Positions 1-12,574 of a stretch of DNA of 64,000 nucleotides are shown here, one piece after another. This DNA is from Lineus longissimus. Lineage: Eukaryota > Nemertea > Pilidiophora > Heteronemertea > Lineidae. The position numbers and the translations under genes were made by a program. The notes below the pieces were generated by a model. That model was given only the letters and a program-made list of their open reading frames with translations, searched no databases and was not told the origin of the DNA. Every line of letters starts with the position of its first letter. Positions within the stretch are counted from its first letter, which is position 1. The DNA lies in assembly GCF_910592395.1 (NCBI RefSeq), contig NC_088310.1, positions 20,591,501 through 20,655,500 of the forward strand, written 5' to 3'.

Positions 1-476
1 AGGTATGAGGTAGGGGGCCAGCTACCCAAAAATTTCCCTTTTTTCACCCACAGAAATGAGATTTGCAGAAAACATTTATTATCTAAATCACACCACTGGA
101 TATTTAGTACTTTAATGATGGATTCTATTACAGTCTAGTCGAAAATTAATGAACGCAACGTCGAGATATTTGATGATAATCACTCACACAACGTAGTGAG
201 TGTAATGGTTACGTATGTATACAATACACTGTATGTAAAGTGTATACAACACATAGTCCGTACTGAACTGTGAAGCTGTGGTAAATACATGACTGTGATG
301 GGTGAAAGTTGATTTATTCTTCAATTTTTGGTGGATTCTTAATCTACAGAGCCAGGCCATAACGGGGATATACCTTTTGATAATTAATTTAAGGAAATAT
401 TGTCTCACTGCCCAGTTCAGAACTTGTATTCTAATAGGCCCATATCAGTCCGCGAGTGACGATTTGGTATCAGGCT

Positions 477-610
477 GTTTCGCTACATTGCCAGTTCGCT
501 ACAAGTCGTTTCGCTACATGTGGCGGTCGTTTCGCTACATGGGTGGAGTCGTTTCGCTACATGATGGGTATGGTCGTTTCGCTACATGGGTGGAGTCGTT
601 TCGCTACATG
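477..610 (+). repeat. Left-end array of GTTTCGCTACATG motif
   Basis: Six clear copies and one degenerate copy of GTTTCGCTACATG are spaced 19-31 bp apart, separated by short linkers such as GGTGGAGTC. Two of the copies (529-548 and 575-594) carry the same 20 bp. Arrays like this at transposon ends usually serve as transposase binding sites; that role is inference. Confidence 0.85.
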
Positions 611-1228
611 GATGTAGTCATTATTTTTACTCTATTTTACCCTACTATAATTCCCGGTGGTGACTACAAATTTATTATAGCACAGTTTGCCGGTAAAAAA
701 ACTTATAAGGTTTGATGGCGCGCAAGGGGTTCTTGTCGTCCTGGCCTGGGTTAGGCCACATAAAAAAAAGAGTTCGTGATCGTCCCCGCCCGCCCCTACG
801 AAAAACGCCCGGCCCATTTTTTGTTAAAATCCAAAAAGAGTTGGTATAATGTTCTCTGCTATAGGGTCAGAATTGCATGGTTGGAATCTCTATGAAATTT
901 CCTTTCAAATGACACCAAACATGTCTGTTTAGGTTTATTGTACCCAGAGATATTTACTTGATTTGAGCGAAAGATTGCTCCTATAGCGCCACTAAGATCG
1001 TCAGTGTCATACACTGTGTATACTACAATGGTCGGGAGGACTGGTTCCCATGCCATCATATTTACAATATCTTGAAGTATTGAACTGTGAGAATTTTGAA
1101 AGAGATCAGTCCACCAACAGCTATACCCGTCGAACTTTGGGACATTTTTTTTTGGGACACCCGATATATATGCATTGAGCTGCCTCAAATTAATTGTTCC
1201 ATTATTTGACCGTATATCTATATATACA

Positions 1229-2210
1229 GATGGATGATGAGATTTATACTTAAACTTTGCCGGTCGCCCTTCAAACAGCTTTTCTCTATTAACGCCTTCG
1301 TCAAGAGTGGGGAAGACACTAAACAGTTGCCCCTCGCGTTTGCATTGATGTTCGGCCGAAAGAAGCGCGATTATAAAGCAATCTTGCAAAGGTTGAAGGA
1401 GATTGTCGGAGAGGTTCGCGTCGATAACACCGTTATTGACTTTGAAAGTGCCATGTGGGGGGCTTTCCGCCGAGTATTTCCAAGCATCAACATCACAGGA
1501 TGTCTGTTCCACTGGACCCAAGCAATTTGGCGGAAAGTCCAAGAACTCGGCTTGCAAACGGCCTACGCGAACGATAAAAGTGCACACGACTACATAAAGA
1601 AGTTATGGCCCTACCATTCCTTCCCGCCGACAGGATACGCGAGATTTTCGATGTAATGAAAACAAGGGCAACCTCGCAGCCTCTGTCGCAATTGGTGACG
1701 TACATCGAGAATACGTGGTTCGATAATCCGAACTGGAATGAAACTTCTTGGAGCGTGTACATGTCACCCATACGGACGAACAATGACGTCGAGGGGTGGC
1801 ATAACGCGATAAACAGACGGGCCGGAGGACGCAGCGGACTCCCTTTCTACCAGTTGATCAACCTCTTGAATTCAGAAGCGCAAATTGCGCATCTTCAGGT
1901 ACGGCTGGTTTCTGAGGGCAAGTTGCGCAGAATACAGCGAAAGAAGTACGTTGCGCTTCAAAGACGTATCTTTAAGGCAAGGGACGATTACAGCGACGGG
2001 GAGATAACGACAGAACAGTTGTTGAGAGTTTGTTCGCACTTGAATGGACCAGTAACCTCACTCGCGTTGGCTCGCTCAATTACGTACTTATTATTGATTG
2101 ACAGGGGTCATTCAAACGCACTTCAACGCAGATTTGGAGGCCTTTTCAAGGCCTTCGCGTTGGCTCGCTCAATCGTCTGTATCCGTGTATACGTACTTTT
2201 TTTTGATTGA
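1229..2210 (+). pseudogene. MULE transposase, frameshifted and 5' degenerate
   Basis: The reading frame starting at 1234 encodes a MULE transposase core (SPFKQLFSINAFVKSGEDTK, then GRKKRDYKAILQRLKE and VIDFESAMWGAF). It continues in a different frame from about 1605 (PADRIREIFDVMK, then NNDVEGWHNAINRRAG). The two halves join if one base is missing near 1600-1608, because KKLWPYHSF in frame 1 reads KKLMALPFLPADR in frame 3. The second catalytic Asp (DFE) and the Glu of the VEGWHN motif are visible. The first Asp, normally in a DGTF-like motif, is not in this frame; a GAT-GGA (DG) lies at 1229-1234 in another frame and is followed by two stops. The 3' part runs into the 109-bp repeat, where the family similarity ends. 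No FLYWCH or SWIM zinc finger was seen. The element is very likely non-autonomous now. Confidence 0.8.
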
Positions 2211-2395
2211 CAGTGGTCATTCAAACGCACTTCAACGCAGATTTGGAGGCCTTTGCAAGGCCTTCGCGTTGGCTCGCTCAACCGTCTGTATCCGTGTATA
2301 CGTACTTATTATTGATTGACAGGGGTCATTCAAACGCACTCCAACGCAGATTTGGAGGCCTTTGCAAGGCCTTCGCGTTGGCTCGCTCGTCTCCA
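2058..2395 (+). repeat. 109-bp tandem array, about three copies
   Basis: The segment beginning TTGATTGACAGGGGTCATTC starts at 2094, 2203 and 2312, exactly 109 bp apart. Copies differ by a few substitutions, for example CAGGGG versus CAGTGG. Part of a unit precedes the array (CGCGTTGGCTCGCTCA near 2063). The last copy is cut off at about 2390, where the transposon end motif begins. The array is inside the mobile element and probably arose by slippage after insertion. Confidence 0.88.
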
Positions 2396-2397
2396 CC

Positions 2398-2429
2398 CAT
2401 GTAGCGAAACGTCCTCCATGTAGCGAAAC
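2398..2429 (-). repeat. Right-end inverted copies of the transposon end motif
   Basis: CATGTAGCGAAAC occurs at 2398-2410 and 2417-2429. Both are exact reverse complements of the left-end motif, so they mark the right end of the MULE element. The right end has only two copies against six or seven on the left. Confidence 0.85.
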
Positions 2430-2640
2430 AATCGGTTGGTGTGTGAATAGCACCCGACTGTAACTGGCATGAAAAGGGGATACGCTGGTTATGAATGTCA
2501 GATCGTGGTTCCCTGACCTTTGCAAATTTCACTGGACGCGCGGCGACACCAAGGACCGCTGGCTGATCTATTGATATGTTCGTAGTAGGGTGTCAAAGTC
2601 GGAGAGAAGAAGAGCCACTCTTCTCTTGTAGGGGGTTCAC

Positions 2641-3066
2641 TTGGAAGTGTTTGCATTTGTTAACCTATAAACACAAGATTTTAATCCTTCACTCTTGGGT
2701 TTGGCGCCGGGGAGAGAACTAATCTTACATAAGTCCCAGAACAATATCATATGTCTTTATGGCAATATTTATTACTGGGACCCAGTACAGTGCCGTTCTA
2801 TCCAATATTCCTGGGGCGGTTGGAGAGGCTTCTTGTCTGAACAGTGCCATTCTGCCCCCTCTAAGGCATATGTTGGTAACTAATGATTTGACTGCGAAAT
2901 GAAAGCAGGTTAAACACAAGGTGTTAATTCTTCAGTCTTGGGTTTGGTGGAGAAAACTAATCTTACATAAGTCCCAAAACAATATCACATGTCTTTATGG
3001 CAATATTCATTACTGGGACCCAGTACACTGATGTTATATCCAATATTCTTTGAGGCTGTTAGCAAC
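2641..3066. repeat. Diverged tandem duplication, unit about 240 bp
   Basis: Sequence at about 2669-2830 recurs at about 2912-3066. Shared blocks include AATCTTACATAAGTCCCA at 2721 and 2959, CTTTATGGCAATATT, and ACTGGGACCCAGTACA. The offset changes from 243 to 238 bp through indels. No coding capacity is convincing, and the segment sits between the MULE element and PCMT1. Confidence 0.75.
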
Positions 3067-3947
3067 GAGCGCCAAAGCCAGCCAAATGCTATTAACATGC
3101 TATTCCCGCAATTAATGCCGAGTTCAGACAAGGCCGGACACGAGCATTACAGTTTACAAGAAGCGACAACCACAACTAGCACTTTTCAATGGCCTTGACC
3201 TCAGGTTATTGTTGACAGATTTTCATCGATTTTGGTTTTTATCCCCAGAAAACTTCTTATTTTTCGTTATCTGAAGGTTGTCATGATTTCTCGACTATTG
3301 CATACAATCCTTTGGTTATCTGCGTTGCTTTTGTAGCACCTATTTCATCGACCAGGAGCTCCTATTGTGGTTGTTTTTCATCTTTTTATGATGATTTATT
3401 TTCACGAGAGCTGTTTTCTGTTTTTTAGCTGGAACTGTTGTTACACATCACGTCATCATGACATGCACTACAGCGTGCTTGGATTCGGTGTTCATACTGA
3501 TTACTGTGATGCAAAGTCAGCCCTGTATGAATGTTTACAATACATAACATTGTTCCCAGATCAGCGTCAGTGGATGGACACAAACAAATCTGATCCACCA
3601 TCCCACGTTAATCGTTATTATAACCTCGCCCAAAACTTCAGTCACTTGTAAGTTGTATGTTGTGTTATTTCCTTGACAACTGGGAAGACTTTAACTGCCT
3701 GGACGACAATGACATTGTCCTGTCATGCCTCTGGTCAACAGTTTGTTGGAGGAAGACTCACCTGTCACGGATAGAACACAACTTAACTTATTGTTTATCT
3801 TTCAGATCAAAAGGGAACCACATCAAGGAATCGAGCTGTTGTTGTTACCTGACATATGAAAGTTGGTCCCTGATGCTCGGAGCTGTTACTTCAAAGGCTG
3901 CCACCACTTTCGCCCTTGTCTACATCACATCACGCCTATTTGTCAGT

Positions 3948-5865
3948 ATGGCATGGCGTTCAAGTGGCAGAAACAACAGAGATCTTGTGGAGAACCTAAA
4001 GAGTGAGTATTGTATTGATGAGCGGTATCAAATTGAAATTCATTTTGTGTCATCCTCAGTCAGAGACCTTGGAGATTCGAGATACGATCATGGACATTGT
4101 CACAACCACTAAAACAGCTTATCAGATTGCAAGCCTATTTTTCAGAAAACTTTTCTCAAGGTATGAATTGGGATGGGGAGAGTAAGAGATTTGAACTAAA
4201 AGGCACAAAATTAGTCACGTCCTGACATGATATTGCCAACAGCACAATTTCACACATTCAACACAATATAGCTGAAATCTTTATGAATAATTCTACTGAC
4301 CTTTTAAGCAAATGGTATCATCAAAGATTCCCGTGTCTACCAAGCCATGCTTGAGGTCGACAGAGGTCATTTCGCCAAGTACAACCAATATGCTGATTCC
4401 CCACAGAGCATTGGATATGCCGTTACCATCAGCGCACCACACATGGTAAGAAATTGTATTTACTTTTACATCACCATAAGATACTTCAGGCACCAGAGTT
4501 ATGGTTTTTCATCATCATTGGAAAGGGAGAGCAACAAAATACCTAACCCTGACATGTCTGATTCTGTGATTCCCCACAATCATCTCAAAGTAGTACAGTA
4601 CAAACCTTTTTAGTGTGCTCTCCATGAAGGATGGAAGACCCAGTTAAACCCAAGGTCAAATGTCCTATAATACCATCAGAAGGTTATGCTGAGATGGCAG
4701 CACGTTATGTCTTCCTCTGTTTCTTCCCAAATTTCTTTATTACACTGTGTCATAAGAACATTTCATTTCTCTTTATATACATAAAGCACGCCCATGCTTT
4801 GGAGTTATTGAGTAATCAGCTGAAGGAGGGTAATGCAGCTCTTGACGTTGGATCAGGCAGTGGATACTTGACAGCTTGTATGGCTCACATGGTAAGCTTG
4901 TTCTTAAAGGGTGTGGGTCGACTATAAAAGGCAAATCAGAATCTTAAGATGGCAGTTAACTCAATCCATTCATGCACTCAAACTCTGAGCAGATACAGTG
5001 TTTTTCTCCTTCAAGAACATAGCAAAGGACCAATCAGGAAATAACTTCCTTTCTCATCTTCTGCCTGTTGGTGATTACTTGAGTACTCTGACAGCACTGC
5101 TCCTGTCACGTCGCCAGAGGATGACTGAATAAAACTATAATAAAACTGTTACAAACATTCCTGCAATATGCAAAGCAGAGCAAATTCACTATTGTCTATG
5201 TATATATTTGCAGGTCGGAAATACTGGCAAAGTCGTGGGCATTGATCATATTGATGAACTGGTGAATGAATCAATTTCAAATATCCGAAAAAATGAGAAG
5301 ACTGCGGCTTTTCTTGAAAGTGGTACATTGAAGCTTGTGTCTGGTGATGGACGATTAGGCTATCCACAGGATGGTCCATACGATGCGATTCATGTTGGTG
5401 CTGCAGCAGCTCAGTTACCTAAGGCTGTAAGTTGTCATTCTAACTTATTGTACACATCGGCCCCAGCTTGAGCTTGGATTGTCCAGTACTTGCCGTCCGT
5501 AACATCTTGTTGACATTTCTGCAGCTGCATGTTCAAACTTCCTACATGGCAAGTTTCTTGGCCCAGTCCGCTGTCAAGGTATACTAGGAGTCTAGTTTGA
5601 GTCTCCTCATCTCCCTATCTGGCATAGATTGCAACATTATGGCATGCCAAAATTTGCTCTATCTTCTTTTCGTTTTACCTTACAGTTAGAGGAACAGTTG
5701 AAGCCAGGTGGCCGCCTAATCTGCCCTGTCGGGGAAGCCCGGGCAAGCCAAGTCCTTCTTCAAGTTGACAAACTGATGGATGGAAGTATTGTCAAGAAAA
5801 AGCTTATGGGAGTGATATACGTGCCTCTTACAAACAAGGAGGAACAGTGGCCAAGGTGGAGATAA
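3948..5865 (+). CDS. PCMT1: Protein-L-isoaspartate (D-aspartate) O-methyltransferase
   Basis: This enzyme methylates isoaspartyl residues in damaged proteins using S-adenosylmethionine, which starts their repair in the cytosol. Five coding exons were placed: 3948-4002, 4309-4445, 4787-4891, 5214-5426 and 5686-5865. All have GT-AG junctions and compatible phases, giving 229 residues against 227 in human PCMT1. Diagnostic stretches are [18 protein letters not shown] at the start, [18 protein letters not shown] in exon 2, the SAM-binding motif [11 protein letters not shown] in exon 3, [10 protein letters not shown] in exon 4, and [12 protein letters not shown] and [14 protein letters not shown] in exon 5. 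An in-frame ATG at 3873 would add 25 residues with a hydrophobic stretch (TFALVYITSRLFV); longer vertebrate isoforms have a comparable hydrophobic extension. No upstream promoter was identified. Confidence 0.96.
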
Positions 5866-8800
5866 GTTTATTTCTAGCTGAAAGATTAGGGGCCATTTAA
5901 TCAAAAGTGTGCAAGAGAGAGAAGAATTGCAAAATTTGGGAGAAAATTTTCCACCATTACTAGACTAGTAAATGTTGGAGGAGTTAGACTGCATGTGTCC
6001 CTTGTTTCAATAATTATGAGATCAATGACTGTTGAACGCAATATTGATGTCTTTTGCCATTGGCATTCTGTGCTTCTAACATGGTTGTATGGCCCCTATT
6101 TGCTAATGCATGGCCATATCCCACCTTTCCTCCTGGATACTTAGTCACTTTTGTTGATTTACATGCTTTTGTCGGTTTTCGCCGAACTGTTCAATACCAA
6201 ATGGAGTGCAGTCTGTTGTTTCTTTGGTTACCAGTGATATGTTGGTGGTGTTCTTAAGTTTACATCTACAACTATACATTCCAGAGTTTTCAGTAGACAG
6301 TTAATTGGAATAAAAATATTTTTTAAAGATTTATGTATTTGGTGGAAAAACTGAATAATGTAGTTGTGTATATACAGTAACAATATCTATTAAAATGTTG
6401 AGCATGTTACTATTATCTTTCTTTTTTGGATGATCCATTCTTTTTTCGTTGCAAATTATTCGTCTTTTGGAGAGTTAACAAGAAGCCCTTCCCCCAAATG
6501 CCACAACCCAAGAACTCAATCAAACAGTAGAACTGCTTTTGACCCTTTTTTATGTCTGCTCTTTCATCATTCAACCCTTCTTCCGAATGAGCTTTTGCAG
6601 TTCTAGTTGTTATCTTGATATAATCATTTGTCATATTGATTCAGAAACTGGTCTTGTTGCAGCCATAAACAAGAGAAGAGGGGTTCCAAAACCATTGGGG
6701 AATACATAAGGGAAAACTACGAACAATGTGCCTAGGTTGCTATCCTTTGGTGGGTGGGTGGGTAGGTGTTTGTTTAGTCTCTCTGCTTGTCTTCCCTAAA
6801 GATATGGCAGCCTAGCAAACTACTAATTTCTGCACTGACCATGGGTACCCAGGTATTGACCATGGGTACAAGAATATTGACCAGTACCCTGATACCTCCC
6901 AGTTTTATGATTATCTCAACCCTGCTTTACTGGGAATTGAACCCTCTGACAGAAAACTGACCTGTGTGTATTTATAGACCTATCCTCTGCCCAACTCTTC
7001 TGAACTCAACATCTCTGCTGCAATTAAAAAGTTTATCGCATCAAACATTCTAATGTAGCCAAAATAACTGGTATTTGCAGAGACACTTGCAGCATATGAA
7101 GTGGTGGAATGTTAAAAAGGTCAGTACTCCAAATTCTACATGGCGTGCAAAAATGTCACTTGTTGATGCTTAGCTTTTACAAAACTACTTGTCTTTTCTT
7201 AAGTGCTTGGATGTTAAAACGTTCCTCACCCCCTCTCATTATAATAGGCCTTTAGAATGATTCAATCTTCCTTTTCAAGTTCTTTTTCAAGCTCTCCGTA
7301 CATTGTGTTCGAGGTTTTGTTTATTGCATTATTGACAATAGATCATATTGCTCTGTTTTATGCATACATGTACTTTCATTGTTACAAAACAAATAATGTT
7401 TCAATCCATGTTTTTGACTGTCAATCTGACCAGTGTTTAATTGTTTGAAGTCATTTTTCTCTTCGCAAAAAGTGATGTAAAAAACTTGACTATGTTTTGT
7501 CAAAGGTTTGAGCCTGGTATAGCTGTCGAGATTTGGGACTTCAACAACAAGGATGGTTGAACTATCCTGCAGGTGGGGTAATCTTGTAAACCAAGTGTAA
7601 ACAGATGAAAACAACATTCCAGTGACTGCAGAATCATTGGAGTACATGTTGCTGGGCCCATTGAAAACAATCTGATCATGTGTGTCTCTATTTTATTCAT
7701 TATGCCATCTATTTGCAGCCAAAATCGAGAAGACCTATAGCTTGTTTCGTGTGATGCAAGGTGTATTATTTCAAGAAGTGCTCAGTCCTGCATTTATAAT
7801 ACTAGTTGAGGAGCTTAAGCCATAAGAGCCAGGTCAAGAGGTGGAAGTTCCATCAGGAGGAGAATCCTTGAAAGATTTGACATGGATCGTGGGGATGGGG
7901 AGAGAGCGATCAGGAAATGAATAGTGTCGTACAATTTGAGGAAACTTCTTCCATTTTTGGAAGGTAATATGTGATGGGGTGGACATTCTACCAGTAACTG
8001 TTATTTCTTTATGCTAACCAGACTGTTAGCTGGAGTTCTTCTGTCATGATTTTCCCAAAGAGCATGATTACTTAGCTTTGATGTGATAAGAAATGCACAT
8101 ATTTCAATTGGAACTGTCATTTATAGCAGCTTTTGTGAAAAGAGTTATTTCATCACCGAATCATCCAGCTGACCTCATGACTTCTACACCGACTTATATG
8201 GTGACTGTTTCTTCCAAAAGATGATTTTGGAGAGTAGCATACTTTGTCCCTTGAGGAATAATAGGGGTGGGATACATGATATTGAGATAAGATTGAGCTG
8301 ACTTTACTTTTTCGAAGTTTTTGTATTGAGGGATGAAAAATCAAATGTCACTTACATGTACTTATACAACCTTTTGTTTTTCAAGGGACCAATTAGGGTG
8401 AAAACATGTTGAAACTGTTCAATAAATTCATTTCTCTGGTAATGTTACCCTATTAGTAGCGGAGTGGCCCGGTTTTACGGTACATGAGACAGGACTAAGT
8501 AGTTAGTGGTGGGTTAGTTTATCAAGCGTCTCAAGAAAAATTGTTCATTTTCTGCCTTTCCCTTATAAGCTTGAGTTGGTTGGTTGGTTTCTTTTTTTCT
8601 GTGGTATACCCTGCCTTGCTTTCAGATGTAAATATTTGGAAGTCTATATCTTGACAAACCTAAAACACTAATCAACCAATTCCTCTGTCATCATACAACT
8701 CGTAGCCTATTGCAGTACAAAATGTTAATGATATTGAATAAGCTAGCGTTAGAAAGAACTTGGAACACTTTTATTTAATTTGTCTATTTAAAATCGCTTA

Positions 8801-9930
8801 TGTTTATACAATTTGAATAAGTAGTGCTTGATGGAATGAAACCATTTACTGTCATTCTTTTTCTATTTTTTTATAAAATAAGTACATGTTAATGGTGTAT
8901 GTTTCTTGGAATTGTAAATGTGTACTCTATTGGTCAATTTTGAAAGAGTAGATGACTTTTTTCTCTATATTTTGTGCTGTTATCATCCTGTTCTGTGATT
9001 CAATGAAGTCCACGTCCATTTCTGTTACATGTTGTGACATGAACATTGTAAGCATTCATAGTCATACAGTTAGCTACTGACAAGAATGGATAGAGACTAG
9101 TCTTTGATAATTCTTGTACCAAGTGTACTGCAAGTAGTATGTTTTGTGGTGCATCTTTAATTCAGACTGTAATGCACAAGTTCTGTATTCAGCCCACTCT
9201 TGAGTAGGCCTTTACTTGACACATGGATATTTTATCAAAACAACATGTGACCCCAACTGTTTCAGATATGAGTGCGGCTTTATAAGATTCTGTCATTAAG
9301 AACTATGAGTTTGTTCTCGGTAATCATGCTGCTACTTCCAGTAGTATGTTACTACTTCTGGTAGCATTGCTGCTTCTTCTGGTAGCCATGCTACAACACT
9401 GTGTATTGCCGTATAGCACCCCCTTGGCATTGTTTGGTAATGGTATGTTGTGTGCTGGTAAAACCAAGTGACTTCTTATGTTATTTTTATCCCACTTTAT
9501 TATTCTTGTGGCCATAAATGTTCACGAAAACATTCTTTTAAATTTTTTCCATTCATTTCCATGATTGGGTGCATTTTCTTATGATAAAACCATCATTAAG
9601 TTAAACATTTTTGCATCCCTTAGTTTTTGACTGTACTCCCTCTTGCAAAAACAAAAGGGTTTATAGTACACTGTACTGTATAGATGGATTGTTTATTCAA
9701 GTTGTTTGTAACAGTTATCCCCTGTACAATGCCTATTTTGTTCCTATTAAATTCGAAGAGCTTGTTACTGAAATGGGCTTTCGACTTGTTTCATTTTCCT
9801 ATGCAGCTGAACATGTATCTGGAACCACCTACCATCTTGCTGTCAAACATAAAATGGGAAGTTGTTAGAACCAAGTTATCCAGGACTAAGTGTCATGAAT
9901 CTGAAAGAATAAGTCAAGAAAATAAATAAA
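5866..9930 (+). other. Gene-free stretch, probable PCMT1 3' UTR plus intergenic DNA
   Basis: No reading frame here looks like a protein. The stretch is AT-rich and has small features only: a short tandem repeat around TGACCATGGGTAC at 6836 and 6857, and candidate plus-strand polyadenylation signals near 6310, 8418 and at 9921-9930. It may be one long PCMT1 3' UTR, or a shorter UTR followed by spacer. The sequence alone does not decide. Confidence 0.4.
9921..9930 (+). terminator. Candidate poly(A) signal, overlapping AATAAATAAA
   Basis: Two overlapping AATAAA hexamers lie at 9921-9926 and 9925-9930, about 115 bp before the stop codon of the minus-strand kinase gene. They could end PCMT1 transcription if its 3' UTR is long. 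Nearer AATAAA signals make this uncertain. Confidence 0.35.
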
Positions 9931-10045
9931 AGCATGCGGAAAATTTATGTTATTCATTGGCAGTTGTGGCATTTGCTTCGGGGAGGAGTCCAAGTTCGGG
10001 GGTTCGGGCTTTTGCTTATGACCTGAACAAGAAAGCGGGAGTAGT

Positions 10046-12206
<2,161 letters not shown>

Positions 12207-12574
12207 GAAGAGCCTTTCCTGTCAATTGGCGGGGAATTGGGCCCCAAGGGTCTCTAGGCCAAAGCCTTGGAAGACTTCGAACGGATTTATGAGGGAAATT
12301 TCTTGTAGATGGGGAAATTGTGGAATGGTCGCTATGGCAGGAACCGCCATGGCAACGACGGGCAGATTGACTTCAAACGTTATGACGTCATAATCGCCAC
12401 TATGGATATGACGTCACCTCCCGCCACATTCTCGATGTGACGTCGCGACTGTTGTTACGTCGGACGACGTCATCTGTTGAAAACATTCGTCGTTGGGCAT
12501 GTTGGATGTGCTTGACTTCATGAAACTTTATTTGTCCTCTACATTTTTCTGAAAACAACGGCAAGAACATTGAT
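12207..12574. promoter_or_regulatory. Bidirectional kinase promoter with four CRE-type sites
   Basis: The start codons of the two divergent TSSK-like genes are separated by this 368-bp gap. It contains perfect cAMP-response elements TGACGTCA at 12383-12390 and 12409-12416. It also has the variants TGACGTCG at 12438-12445 and CGACGTCA (the same variant on the other strand) at 12465-12472. Four sites lie within 90 bp. CRE sites bound by CREM drive many post-meiotic testis genes in mammals. That they do so here for both genes is inference. Transcription start sites were not located, and no TATA box is evident. Confidence 0.75.

Larger units (their letters stand above)
477..2429 (+). mobile_element. 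MULE-like DNA transposon, decayed
   Basis: The element is bounded by copies of one motif in opposite orientations. On the left, GTTTCGCTACATG recurs at 477, 508, 529, 551, 575 and 598, with a partial copy near 495. On the right, its reverse complement lies at 2398-2410 and 2417-2429. The 20-mer CTCCACCCATGTAGCGAAAC at 2391-2410 is the exact reverse complement of 529-548 and 575-594, so the ends behave as terminal inverted repeats made of a short tandem motif. Between them lie a frameshifted MULE transposase reading frame and a 109-bp tandem array. The exact outer ends and target-site duplication could not be assigned; MULEs usually give 8-10 bp duplications. The two parts of the reading frame and the inverted ends agree on a single insertion. 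Confidence 0.75.

Noticed and set aside
859-1587. Minus-strand open frame of 242 codons
   Set aside because: It is antisense to the MULE transposase, which has clear family similarity on the plus strand. The antisense peptide has no recognisable pattern.
3367-3651. Plus-strand frame of 94 codons upstream of PCMT1
   Set aside because: The composition is not protein-like and it does not connect in frame to the PCMT1 exons.
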